The notes under the pieces: generated by a model
Seen by the model: the letters and a program-made list of their open reading frames with translations, nothing else
What the model was told of the DNA's origin: nothing
Databases searched by the model: none
From: Flavobacteriaceae bacterium UBA3591
Lineage (GTDB): Bacteria > Bacteroidota > Bacteroidia > Flavobacteriales > Flavobacteriaceae
DNA length: 64,000 nucleotides
Assembly (NCBI GenBank): GCA_002375695.1
Contig: DFMO01000008.1
Span: forward strand, 406,300 to 470,299
Direction of reading: 5' to 3'
Shown here: in pieces, positions 31,288 through 40,427 of the stretch
Layout of the letters: every line of letters starts with the position of its first letter
How positions within the stretch are numbered: the stretch's first letter is position 1
Program-made: the position numbers and the translations under genes

Positions 31288-33282
31288 ATGGAAAAAACTA
31301 CCCAACTAAGGTTTTTAAACAGGCAATATGCTGGCGTTAGAAACTACGTACTTGAACAACGCTTTTTACCGCGGTGGGCTGTTATTGTTATAGACTTAAG
31401 TATTTGCTTATTCTCTTATGTTATAACACTGGCATTTTTGCGCAGTATTCCTATAGATACTTTTAATGTGTTAACCGCTGTTGAGCGGGCAGGACTTATA
31501 TTAGGCGTTCAGCTTTTGTGTTTTGCTTTATTTAAAACCTATTCGGGGATTATTAGGCACAGTACGTTTACCGATGTTTATAGACTTGCCTTAGCTATAG
31601 GGTCGGCTTTTTTAATTATTGTTATTGGCAATTATGCTTACTTAAATTTTACAGGGGAGCAGGTGTTTATCAATACCGGAATTTTGCTGTATTCGTTTTT
31701 ATCGCTTACCTCTTTAATTGCTTTTAGAATTGTGGTAAAAGAAGTTTATCGTTATTTAAGTACTACGGCTTCTCAAAATTCTAAAAAACGTATATTAGTT
31801 TTTGGGGTGAATGATCAAAGTATTGGGATAGCCCAATCATTGTTAAGCGATGCAAACTCTCCTTACCGTCCGGTAGCATTCTTAAGTACAATTGAAAAAG
31901 GCCATAATTATAAAATTATGGATATGCCTATTCTAAGGCTTTCTGATACCTTAGAAGGGAGTCTCAAAAACTTTAAAAAGAAGTATGGTGTTAATGGCTT
32001 GTTATTGGTGGGCGATGCGCTTTCGGTACCCGAAAAGAATAGTATTGTAGAAAAAACCTTTGCTGCTGGGTTGGAAGTATATAATACTTTTATGCCCGAA
32101 AAATGGAATAAACTATCTGATGTGCATTTAAAAATTGCACCACTACAAATTGAAGACTTATTAGATCGCGACCCTATTGAAACTGAAGTTGAGGCAATTT
32201 CAAAAGACTTGGAAGGGAAAACTATTTTGGTAACTGGAGGTGCGGGGAGTATAGGCAGCGAGTTGGCAAAACAAATTGCTGCATTTAAACCTAAAAAACT
32301 TATTGTATTAGACAATGCCGAAAGTGCATTACACAAGATTGATCTATACTTAACTAATAATTTCCCTGATTTAGATTTTCAATGTTACTTGGCCGATGTG
32401 ACTTCAAAGGGCCGTATGCATGGGATTTTTGCAAAGTTTAAGTTTGATGTTGTTTATCATGCGGCTGCATATAAACATGTGCCTATGATTGAAACCCACC
32501 CGCGGGAAGGGATTAGAACCAATACTATTGGCACCCGTATTTTGGCCGAATTGGCAAGCGAATATAAGTGTGAGCGGTTTGTAATGGTATCTACCGATAA
32601 GGCTGTAAACCCAAGTAATGTGATGGGAGCAACAAAACGTGCCGCCGAAATGTATGTACAAGCATTACAACAAATGCCGGGTATAAAAACTAAGTTTATC
32701 ACTACGCGTTTTGGAAATGTTTTGGGAAGTAATGGTTCGGTAATTCCATTTTTTAAAGAGCAAATTAAAAACGGAGGGCCTGTAACGGTGACTCATAAGG
32801 ATATAATTCGCTATTTTATGACCATACAAGAGGCTTGCCAACTAGTGTTGCAAGCAGGTACTATGGGAAAAGGTGGAGAGATTTTTGTTTTTGATATGGG
32901 GAAGCCGGTTCGTATTTTAGACATGGCAGAGCGAATGATAAAATTAAGCGGCTTAAAACCGTATGAGGATATTCCTATTGAAATTACAGGGCTGCGAAAA
33001 GGAGAAAAGCTATACGAAGAATTACTAAACGATGGCGAAAATACCTTACCTACTTATCACCCTAAAATTATGGTAAGTGGGGTTAGGAAATACGAATACG
33101 ACTATGTGTGTTCTGCCTTAGACGAGCTAGACATAATGATTAATAAGGTTGGAAAAAAGAAGGCAATTATTAAACAATTAAAGCTATTAGTACCCGAATT
33201 TGTTAGTCAGAATTCTGTTTACTGCGAATTGGATAAAGCAAAAGGCGAAAAAGTGCTGAACGGGAGTAAGGTTAAAAAGTAG
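31288..33282 (+). CDS. CapD/FlaA1/PglF-like nucleotide-sugar 4,6-dehydratase, membrane-bound
   Basis: A 664-residue protein with about four N-terminal transmembrane helices (about 30-130 in this numbering), a CoA-binding-like Rossmann region, and a C-terminal SDR dehydratase domain: ILVTGGAGSIGSELA, YHAAAYKHVPMIE, the catalytic VSTDKAVNPSNVMGATKR and RFGNVLGSNGSV. It dehydrates UDP-HexNAc to the 4-keto-6-deoxy sugar. ATG at 31288 is chosen because it follows the DegT stop by 4 bp and gives the usual MEKTTQLRF-type start; an upstream TTG at 31249 would overlap DegT and is less likely. Confidence 0.93.
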   Translation: MEKTTQLRFLNRQYAGVRNYVLEQRFLPRWAVIVIDLSICLFSYVITLAFLRSIPIDTFNVLTAVERAGLILGVQLLCFALFKTYSGIIRHSTFTDVYRLALAIGSAFLIIVIGNYAYLNFTGEQVFINTGILLYSFLSLTSLIAFRIVVKEVYRYLSTTASQNSKKRILVFGVNDQSIGIAQSLLSDANSPYRPVAFLSTIEKGHNYKIMDMPILRLSDTLEGSLKNFKKKYGVNGLLLVGDALSVPEKNSIVEKTFAAGLEVYNTFMPEKWNKLSDVHLKIAPLQIEDLLDRDPIETEVEAISKDLEGKTILVTGGAGSIGSELAKQIAAFKPKKLIVLDNAESALHKIDLYLTNNFPDLDFQCYLADVTSKGRMHGIFAKFKFDVVYHAAAYKHVPMIETHPREGIRTNTIGTRILAELASEYKCERFVMVSTDKAVNPSNVMGATKRAAEMYVQALQQMPGIKTKFITTRFGNVLGSNGSVIPFFKEQIKNGGPVTVTHKDIIRYFMTIQEACQLVLQAGTMGKGGEIFVFDMGKPVRILDMAERMIKLSGLKPYEDIPIEITGLRKGEKLYEELLNDGENTLPTYHPKIMVSGVRKYEYDYVCSALDELDIMINKVGKKKAIIKQLKLLVPEFVSQNSVYCELDKAKGEKVLNGSKVKK

Positions 33283-33294
33283 TTTGTTGTAGTG

Positions 33295-33635
33295 GGCCCC
33301 TCGGCCCTTAGGTACAACCTCCTGCCGTCGGCCACTCGGGGACCTTTATCTTGGCTAGTAAAGAGCAAAAACTAAGGTGACCGAGTGAATTTAGCGAGCA
33401 AAGCGAAGCTAAATTAGTATCGAGGCCATCGATTGGAAATTCACACGTTCCCCACCCCTAAATCCCCTAAAGGGGACTTTCAAATCTCAATGCAAAAGCA
33501 TTTCCACCCTTTAGGGCTGGGGTAAAGAAATGCTTTTACCATTTTCAAATTAACCAATTCACCAATTAACAATTCACCAATCCACCAATCCCAAATTAAC
33601 AAATCCACCAATCCACCAATTCACCAATTATCAAA
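33295..33635 (+). repeat. Composite intergenic repeat block E
   Basis: One full unit in standard order: folded element (33295-33432), CCCCTAAA element (33443-33493), hairpin module (33494-33538), octamer tract (33541-33635). In this copy the inner stem of the folded element is AATTTAGC/GCTAAATT, a C-G closing pair in place of the T-A pair in most copies. It splits the exopolysaccharide locus between the CapD-like gene and wza. Confidence 0.87.
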
Positions 33636-33771
33636 TGCTCGATTTTCAAAATCTGCCATTCAACATAGGTGACCAATCATGACAACACTCAATTTAAGTA
33701 GAATTGACAAAAAAATCGCTTATAACCTATAATTAACAGCGTTCACTCTCAAACAACTTACACAAAAACCA

Positions 33772-33779
33772 TATATTTG
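33772..33779 (+). promoter_or_regulatory. Bacteroidota -7 box for the wza-wzc unit
   Basis: TATATTTG is an exact TAnnTTTG match 15 bp before the ATG at 33795, so the leader would be under about 12 nt, nearly leaderless. This gives the export genes a promoter of their own after repeat block E. Confidence 0.6.
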
Positions 33780-33794
33780 TCAAAAAAATATTAG

Positions 33795-34577
33795 ATGAAG
33801 CGTATTATAAGTAATGGACTGCTTTTGTTGCTAGTAGTAGTATTGGGAGCGTCTTGTGTGTCGCGGCAAAAAATTGTTTATTTTCAAGATTTAGAACAAC
33901 AAAACGCTTTGGTTGACAGTATTGAAAATAGTTTTAAAATACAGCCAAACGACTTATTAAACATTGTAGTTTCTGCTTACGATTTAAATGCGGTTCGTCC
34001 TTTTAATCTCATTAGTGAAGCCCGACCTTCTATGGGCAATTCAAATTTTGTTTCAACTAATTCGCAACAATTAAATTATCTAACAGCCGAAGATGGCACG
34101 ATTGACTTTCCGGTGCTGGGCAGGATAAAAGTAGCTGGTTTAACTCGTACCGAATTAAGCGAATATTTGGTTGAGCGTATTTCAGAATACGTAAAAGACC
34201 CTATAGTAACCATTAGAATAGTAAACTTTAAAGTGAGTGTTTTGGGCGAAGTAGCGCGCCCCGGAACTTATAATATTGAAGGTGAAAGACTTACTTTGCC
34301 AGAAGCTATTAGTTTGGCTGGCGATATGACACTATATGGCCGAAGAGATAATGTGTTGGTGATACGAGATAACGGCAATAGTAAGGAGTATAAATACTTA
34401 GATTTTAGAGATTCGTCTATTTTAAACAGTGAATACTATTATTTGCAACAAAATGATGTAATTTATGTAGAGCCTAATAATGCTCAAATACAAAGTAGTA
34501 GTTTTAATAGGAATGCGAGTATTTACATTAGTGTAGCTTCCTTACTACTGTCTACTTTGGTAATTATTTTTAGGTAA
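33795..34577 (+). CDS. Wza-like polysaccharide export lipoprotein
   Basis: A 260-residue outer membrane export protein of the Wza/GumB type. The signal peptide ends in the lipobox LGASC (Cys21). The polysaccharide export domain follows (FKIQPNDLLNIVVSAYD, then DGTIDFPVLGRIKVAGLTRT), with an SLBB-like segment (VSVLGEVARPGTYNIEGERL, AISLAGDMTLYGRRDNVLVI) and a C-terminal transmembrane helix (about 240-258). It is shorter than E. coli Wza, as is usual in Bacteroidota. It forms the outer membrane channel for capsule or exopolysaccharide together with the Wzc-like kinase 107 bp downstream. Confidence 0.95.
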   Translation: MKRIISNGLLLLLVVVLGASCVSRQKIVYFQDLEQQNALVDSIENSFKIQPNDLLNIVVSAYDLNAVRPFNLISEARPSMGNSNFVSTNSQQLNYLTAEDGTIDFPVLGRIKVAGLTRTELSEYLVERISEYVKDPIVTIRIVNFKVSVLGEVARPGTYNIEGERLTLPEAISLAGDMTLYGRRDNVLVIRDNGNSKEYKYLDFRDSSILNSEYYYLQQNDVIYVEPNNAQIQSSSFNRNASIYISVASLLLSTLVIIFR

Positions 34578-34684
34578 AACAAAGAGGTGCGTAGCGCACA
34601 AAAACACTTAAATTTTTAGGGTTGTGATTAGAGCAGTCTATACACCCCAATTGTTATTAACAAGCTTTAAAGAGAATAATTAGA

Positions 34685-37051
34685 ATGCAGGATATACCTC
34701 AAAATTATAATGAAGAGCAGGAACTTACGTTACGGGAGCAATTAGAGACTTATTTAAGGTATTGGCCTTGGTTTATTATTGGGGTTTTAATTGCCGTAAC
34801 GGGTGCTTATTTGTACCTGCGTTATACCGTTCCGTCGTATCAGGTAACCGCTACTATCTTAATTAAAGATGAAAAAAGCAATGCTTTTTCTGAATTATCT
34901 GCGTTTCAAGATATGGGGTTTGCAAGCGGATTTTCAAATTCCGATATCGATAATGAGTTGGAAATATTAAAATCGAAGTCGCTTACCGAAAAAGTAGTAG
35001 AAGAGCTTAATTTAAATATTACTTATTTTAAAGAAGGAAATGTAAGAGATGCCGAAGTTTTTAAAAACCGTCCTTTTGAGGTAAACCTTATAAGTCTTAA
35101 TGAGAATCGTACGGCGCAAGGGGCGTTGTATATAGACCCTATTTCTACTACCCAATTTATTTTATATCCTGAAGGGGGCGAAAAAAAGACTTATAATTTT
35201 GGCGAAGCTGTAGAATTAGAATGGGGTACCCTAGTAGTACTTCCTAATCTTACAGTTTTAAACAAGGAAGCAACAGGTAATAAATTACGTGTAATTATTA
35301 GAAGTAAAGAAGCAGTGGCTTCGAGTTTACGAAATCAAATTTCTGCCAATTTGGTTAGTAAAAATAGCAGTGTTATTGGTTTAGAAATGGTTTCACCTAC
35401 CCCAGAAAAGGCAATTGCTATTTTAAACGATCTTATTCAACAATTTAATACCGATGCCATAAACGATAAAAATATGGTGTCGCGCAACACAGCTAACTTT
35501 ATTCAGTCGCGACTTGAAATTATTACCAACGAGTTAGATAGTGTTGAAACTAATAAAGTTGAATTTAAAGAAGCCAATAGACTTACCGATATTGCTGCCG
35601 AAGGGCAGTTATTTTTGGAAAATGCCAGTGAGTTTAATAAAAAACAACTTGAGGTTGAAACTCAAATTGCATATGTAAATACCATGCAAGAATACCTTAA
35701 CAATGGTAATCCAGACGATTTGCTGCCGGCTAATTTAGGGGTAGGAAAAGAAGGTTTTGACGGGGAGGTTGAAAAATACAATCAATTAATTTTAGAACGC
35801 AACAAACTTTTACAAAGCAGTACGGCCAAAAACCCGATGGTAGTTGGGCTTGAAGGTCAAATAGCTGAAATGCGTTCGAATATTAAGCAGAGCTTAGCCA
35901 ATGTAAGAGACGGGTTGCAAATACAACGCAATAGACTAAATAGACAAGGTGCCGAAATTGGCGGGGCTATTTCGGCAATTCCGGGGAAAGAAAAAGAATT
36001 TAGAAGTATAAGCAGGCAACAAGAAATTAAAGAAGCTTTGTACCTGTATTTATTACAAAAACGAGAAGAAACTGCTATTTCATTAGCAGTAACTACGCCG
36101 AAGGCAAAAATTGTTGATAGTGCATACAGCTCAGCAAATCCTGTTTCACCCAAAAAACAGATTATTCTTCTTGCTGCAGTTATTTTAGGACTTTTAGTGC
36201 CATTTTTGGTAATTTACGTACAACAGCTTTTAGATAACAAAATTAGAAATAGAGCCTATGTTGAGCGTAAAGGTGGTGATATTGCCATAGTAGGGGAGTT
36301 GCCCGAAATAGGTAAAAACGACCAAGAATTAGTAGGCGAAAACGATTATTCAATTTTGGCCGAATCTTTTAGAATATTGCGTACCAATTTGCAGTATTTA
36401 ATGTTAGATAAACAAGAAGACTCAAATAATGGGAAAGTAATAATGGTTACTTCTACTGTAAAGGGAGAGGGGAAAACATTTGTTTCGTCCAATCTGGCAC
36501 TCACTTTGGCAAACAGTGGTGCGAAAGTAGTATTAGTAGGAGCCGATATTAGAAATCCGCAGTTGCAGCGTTATATAGATCACGATTTTACCAATAAAGG
36601 CGTGGTGGAATACTTGGTGTATCCCGATAGTGATATCCACGATTATATTCAGCCATCGAATTCAAATAAAAACTTATCGCTAATGGTAAGTGGTACCATT
36701 CCACCAAACCCGGCCGAATTGTGGATGCAAAAAAGGGCGGGCGAATTGTTTTCTGCCTTGGCTAATGAATACGAGTACGTAGTAGTTGATACGGCACCGT
36801 CTATGTTGGTTACAGATACATTATTAATAAACCAATACGCCGATGTAACCCTTTATACCTTAAGAGCTGGATATACTGAAAAAAAACTCCTAGACTTCCC
36901 GATAGAGCAAGAGAAAACCAAAAAGCTAAAAAATGTTGCGTTTGTGCTGAACAACGTAAGTATGGCCAATTTTGGGTATGGTAATAAATATGGTTACACC
37001 TACGGACAGAAAAAACTTAGTATGTGGGAAAAAGCTTTTGGAAAACGGTAG
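34685..37051 (+). CDS. Wzc-like polysaccharide co-polymerase and tyrosine autokinase
   Basis: A 788-residue inner membrane protein. Wzz domain with helices at about 27-47 and 495-515 flanking a periplasmic coiled-coil segment (about 270-440). The cytosolic BY-kinase domain has Walker A in STVKGEGKTFVSSNLA (about 587-602), Walker A' in VVLVGADIRNP and Walker B in YVVVDTAP. The C-terminal tail has a Tyr cluster (FGYGNKYGYTYG) that would be autophosphorylated. It controls chain length and export of the polysaccharide together with Wza. Domain order and length are normal for the family. Confidence 0.95.
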   Translation: MQDIPQNYNEEQELTLREQLETYLRYWPWFIIGVLIAVTGAYLYLRYTVPSYQVTATILIKDEKSNAFSELSAFQDMGFASGFSNSDIDNELEILKSKSLTEKVVEELNLNITYFKEGNVRDAEVFKNRPFEVNLISLNENRTAQGALYIDPISTTQFILYPEGGEKKTYNFGEAVELEWGTLVVLPNLTVLNKEATGNKLRVIIRSKEAVASSLRNQISANLVSKNSSVIGLEMVSPTPEKAIAILNDLIQQFNTDAINDKNMVSRNTANFIQSRLEIITNELDSVETNKVEFKEANRLTDIAAEGQLFLENASEFNKKQLEVETQIAYVNTMQEYLNNGNPDDLLPANLGVGKEGFDGEVEKYNQLILERNKLLQSSTAKNPMVVGLEGQIAEMRSNIKQSLANVRDGLQIQRNRLNRQGAEIGGAISAIPGKEKEFRSISRQQEIKEALYLYLLQKREETAISLAVTTPKAKIVDSAYSSANPVSPKKQIILLAAVILGLLVPFLVIYVQQLLDNKIRNRAYVERKGGDIAIVGELPEIGKNDQELVGENDYSILAESFRILRTNLQYLMLDKQEDSNNGKVIMVTSTVKGEGKTFVSSNLALTLANSGAKVVLVGADIRNPQLQRYIDHDFTNKGVVEYLVYPDSDIHDYIQPSNSNKNLSLMVSGTIPPNPAELWMQKRAGELFSALANEYEYVVVDTAPSMLVTDTLLINQYADVTLYTLRAGYTEKKLLDFPIEQEKTKKLKNVAFVLNNVSMANFGYGNKYGYTYGQKKLSMWEKAFGKR

Positions 37052-37084
37052 CGTGAATAGCGATTTTTGAATTCGCGAATCACC

Positions 37085-38263
37085 CCGTCCCTTAGATATA
37101 GCCTCCTGTAGTCGGCCACTCGGGGACCTCAAACCTGGCTTTAAAAATGCACTCCCCAAGGTGACCGAGTGAATTTAGTAAGCGTAGCGCAACTAAATTA
37201 GTATCGAGGCCACCGACTGAAAATTCACACGTTCCCCACCCCTAAATCCCCTAAAGGGGACTTTCAAATCTCAATGTAAAAGCATTTCCACCCTTTAGAG
37301 CTGGGGTAAAGAAATGCTTTTCCATCTTCAAAATAACAAATTAACGAATCCCAAATCACGAATTAACAAATCACAAATAAACAAATCACCAAACCCATCG
37401 TCCACACTCGGGCCCTTAGATACAACCTCCAACCGTCGGTCACTCGGGGCCCTTTATGTTGGCTATTAAAGAGCAAATACTAAGGTGACCGAGTGAATTT
37501 AGTAAGCGTAGCGCAACTAAATTAGTATCGAGGCCACCGATTGGAAATTCACACGTTCCGACCCCTAAATCCCCTAAAGGGGACTTTCAAATCTCAATGC
37601 AAAAGCATTTCCACCCTTTAGGACTGGGGTAAAGAAATGCTTTTCCAACTTTAAAATAACAAATTAACGAATCCCAAATCACAAATCACGAATTAACAAA
37701 TCCCCAAACCCGTCCCCCTGAGCGCAGTCGAAGGGTCACTTATGACGTAGGACGTGAGAAATGAGTAGTGAGAGTTGAGTAGTGAGAAGTATACATTTAA
37801 CACAAAACGATCTCGATCCAAAAAGCAATTCCACCCTTTAGGGCTGGGGTAAAGAAATGCTTTTCCATTTTCAAAATAACAAATTAACGAATCCCAAATC
37901 ACAATTCACGAATTAACAAATCACAAATAAACAAATCCCCAACCCATCATCCACACTCGGGCCCTTAGATACAACCTCCTGTCGTCGGCCACTCGGGGAC
38001 CTTTATGTTGGCTATTAAAGAGCAAATACTAAGATGACCGAGTGAATTTAGCGAGCAAAGCGTAGCTAAATTTGTATCGAGGCCACCGACTAAAAATTCA
38101 CACGTTCCCCACCCCTAAATCGCCTAAAGGGGACTTTCAAATCTCAATGCAAAAGCATTTCCACCCTTTAGGGCAGGGGCAAAGAAATGCTTTTCCATTT
38201 TCTAATTAACCAATTAACCAATTAACCAATTAACAAATCACAAATCAACAAATCACCAATTAA
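37085..38263 (+). repeat. Composite intergenic repeat block F, three units
   Basis: The largest block, 1.4 kb with no gene. Order: folded element (37085-37216), CCCCTAAA (37225-37277), hairpin (37278-37321), octamers (37325-37400); folded element (37398-37541), CCCCTAAA (37550-37600), hairpin (37601-37644), octamers (37645-37705); GAGCGCAGTC element (37712-37740), GAGTAGTGAG stretch, hairpin (37820-37864), octamers (37867-37942); folded element (37945-38093, C-G type stem), CCCCTAAA (38098-38150), hairpin (38151-38194), octamers (38196-38263). Shortly after, a CTTTGTGGTTAA motif seen in block B recurs (38278-38290). Confidence 0.9.
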
Positions 38264-38459
38264 CAACTTCTCTGTGCTCTTTGTGGTTAACCAATATTTA
38301 TTCTGCTAATTGTTTGAGTGAACCCAGTTGAAACGCTCAAACTTGGCTATAAACTTTGACAAAACGTCATTGTTTATATTTTGCAATTCAAGTATTTGAG
38401 GTTAATTTTGTAGGAAATGAGTTAGGATTTAAAAATTAATTATTTAAAATATATTCACT

Positions 38460-38972
38460 ATGAAAAAGTTATTATTTGTATGTTTTGCTGCCATAGCGGT
38501 AAGCTGTGGAGATAGTAAAAAGGAAGAAAAAGAGGAGATTAAAATTGGTACACAAACCGAAATTAAAGAAGCTCCCTCCGAAACTACCGATGAGGCAGTA
38601 GCCAATGTTACCATTGAAGGTAACGACCAAATGAAATTTAACAAAAGTGTTATTCGCGTAAAAGCCGGACAAAAAGTAAAACTTACTTTAAAGCACGTTG
38701 GAAAGATGGGGATTGAAGTAATGGGGCACAATTGGGTGTTACTTACTCAAGATGCCGATATTGCTGCCGTAGGCCAAGCCGCTGCTCTTGCTAAGGAAGA
38801 TGATTATATTCCAACCGATATGACCGACCAGATAATTGCACATACCAAAATGCTTGGCGGGGGAGAAACCGATACTATCGAGTTTGAAGCTCCGGCTCCG
38901 GGTACCTACACTTTTATGTGTACCTTCCCGGGCCATTACGCCTTAATGAAAGGAGAGTTTATAGTTGAATAG
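38460..38972 (+). CDS. Azurin, lipoprotein type
   Basis: A 170-residue blue copper protein for electron transfer. The signal peptide ends in AVSC (Cys16), so it is lipid-anchored, followed by a Lys/Glu/Thr-rich linker to about residue 50. The cupredoxin domain has copper ligands His90 (VMGHNWVLL), Cys154 and His159 (MCTFPGHYALM) and axial Met163. The family is common in Flavobacteriaceae, where it may donate electrons to cytochrome oxidase or cope with copper. It is a stand-alone gene after repeat block F with a strong terminator behind it. Confidence 0.95.
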   Translation: MKKLLFVCFAAIAVSCGDSKKEEKEEIKIGTQTEIKEAPSETTDEAVANVTIEGNDQMKFNKSVIRVKAGQKVKLTLKHVGKMGIEVMGHNWVLLTQDADIAAVGQAAALAKEDDYIPTDMTDQIIAHTKMLGGGETDTIEFEAPAPGTYTFMCTFPGHYALMKGEFIVE

Positions 38973-39045
38973 TAGTCCTTTTTAAGGTCTATTTAATACT
39001 TACAGAAATAAATACGCCATAATAAATGGCTTGTTAATTATAGTA

Positions 39046-39073
39046 AAAAGCTGCAATTTTTTGCAGCTTTTTT
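39046..39073 (+). terminator. Intrinsic terminator after azurin
   Basis: Arms AAAAGCTGCAA (39046-39056) and TTGCAGCTTTT (39061-39071) around a TTTT loop, followed by T residues. It also faces the end of the 39-residue minus-strand gene and may serve both. Confidence 0.8.
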
Positions 39074-39191
39074 ATTTCTTCTTATTAAAGAAAAGTCCTA
39101 AAGGTAAGGCCACTAAAATGAATAAGTATTTACCGGTTACCAAGCCAATGATGGTTATTATAGCAGCAAGAATATATAAAAACATTCTCAT
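39072..39191 (-). CDS. Small hydrophobic protein, 39 residues
   Basis: ATG at 39191, stop at 39072. The product MRMFLYILAAIITIIGLVTG and the rest form one or two membrane helices and end in a basic NKKK tail. It has its own start and a stop inside the terminator hairpin. Tiny membrane proteins of this form occur in flavobacteria without known function; it could also be a chance frame. It lies 100 bp from the lplA gene on the same strand. Confidence 0.45.
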   Translation of the reverse strand: MRMFLYILAAIITIIGLVTGKYLFILVALPLGLFFNKKK

Positions 39192-39292
39192 AGGGTTAAA
39201 AATCTAAAGGTTGAATAAACAGTTATGCTTATTAACTAGCTATCGCAATTGGAAGAAATAGACGGTTTTTTAACTGTCTAATTAACAATGCA

Positions 39293-40288
39293 TTATCCGC
39301 CGTACACCAATTCTATAAACTCTTCTTTGTCAATAGCGCCGAAATAATCTGTAAGGTCGATATTTTTTAGTTTTTCTGAAATATCATCGTATTCATATCG
39401 ACTACCCATTAAAATATTTTCTAAGGTTGCAACTGGTTCTTTTCCGAAGAAATCGCCAAATATTTTAAAGGCTACTATATGTCCTTTTTCAACATAAATA
39501 CGCAAGTCTATTTCGCCTATATCAAAACGTTTATTACGCTGAATATTAAATTTTGGCGAACGGCCGTAATTCCAGTCCCAAGTGTCGTATTTTTCTTCTT
39601 TTAGCTGGTGTACAGCTTTCCATTCGGCTTCGGTGAGGTGGTAGCTTTCAAAAGGTTCGCTAGCATCGTACAGGCCTTCGAGTAGTAGTTTTCTAAATTC
39701 TTCAATAGACATTGGCTTTTTTAGAAATTCAGAAATATTTGCAACTCTACTTCGAACCGATTTATGACCTTTTGACTGAATTTTACTCATCTTTACGATA
39801 AGTGCATTCACCACTTCGCCAAGATCTGTATTGAACAAAAGCGTTCCGTGGCTTACCATTCGTTTTCCTGTAGAAAATTGTGCGGTACCCGAAATCTTTT
39901 TCTCATCAACCTGAATATCGTTCCGTCCTTTTAATTCTGAATCGACCCCCAAATCTTTCAGCACTTTAATTACAGGAGCTGTAAACTTTTTAAAATTGTT
40001 TAAACTTTTTATGTCGTGATTGGTAATAAAACTAAAATTTAGATTTCCGAAATCGTGATAAACAGCACCCCCGCCCGAGATACGACGAACCACGTGTATA
40101 TTATTCTTTTTTACGTACTCGTGGTTAATTTCTTCCAAAGTATTTTGATTACGGCCAATGATTATAGAAGGTTCATTGATGTAAAAAAGCAGATAATCTG
40201 TATCGGCACTAAAATTTCGCAAGGCGTATTCTTCCAAAGCGAGATTTAACCGCGGATTAGTGTTGTTTTCGTTTTCAATAAAAATCAT
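39293..40288 (-). CDS. lplA: Lipoate-protein ligase A
   Basis: A 331-residue enzyme that activates free lipoate with ATP and attaches it to the E2 and GcvH proteins in the cytosol. It has the lipoyl-adenylate loop RRISGGGAVYHDFGNLNFSF (about 68-87) and the catalytic lysine in EKKISGTAQ (Lys131). The C-terminal accessory domain (about 245-331) is present, so it is a full-length bifunctional LplA. It has its own promoter box 17 bp upstream (40305-40312) and no operon partners. Confidence 0.93.
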   Translation of the reverse strand: MIFIENENNTNPRLNLALEEYALRNFSADTDYLLFYINEPSIIIGRNQNTLEEINHEYVKKNNIHVVRRISGGGAVYHDFGNLNFSFITNHDIKSLNNFKKFTAPVIKVLKDLGVDSELKGRNDIQVDEKKISGTAQFSTGKRMVSHGTLLFNTDLGEVVNALIVKMSKIQSKGHKSVRSRVANISEFLKKPMSIEEFRKLLLEGLYDASEPFESYHLTEAEWKAVHQLKEEKYDTWDWNYGRSPKFNIQRNKRFDIGEIDLRIYVEKGHIVAFKIFGDFFGKEPVATLENILMGSRYEYDDISEKLKNIDLTDYFGAIDKEEFIELVYGG

Positions 40289-40304
40289 GCTATATAGTTT
40301 TACA

Positions 40305-40312
40305 CAAATATA
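40305..40312 (-). promoter_or_regulatory. Bacteroidota -7 box for lplA
   Basis: Reading on the minus strand, TATATTTG is an exact TAnnTTTG match. It leaves a leader of only about 10-14 nt before the ATG at 40288. Confidence 0.6.
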
Positions 40313-40427
40313 GATAATTGTTGGTGGTTGAAGGTGCGTACTTTCAAGGAAAAATAGATTTTTAAAACGAAGAAATTTAGCACCAACGTATTTTAGCTTT
40401 CTTGCAATAAAACAATGTTTAAAACTT

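Noticed and set aside
37693..37902. 69-codon minus-strand frame
   Set aside because: Made of the short element, hairpin and octamer modules of block F.
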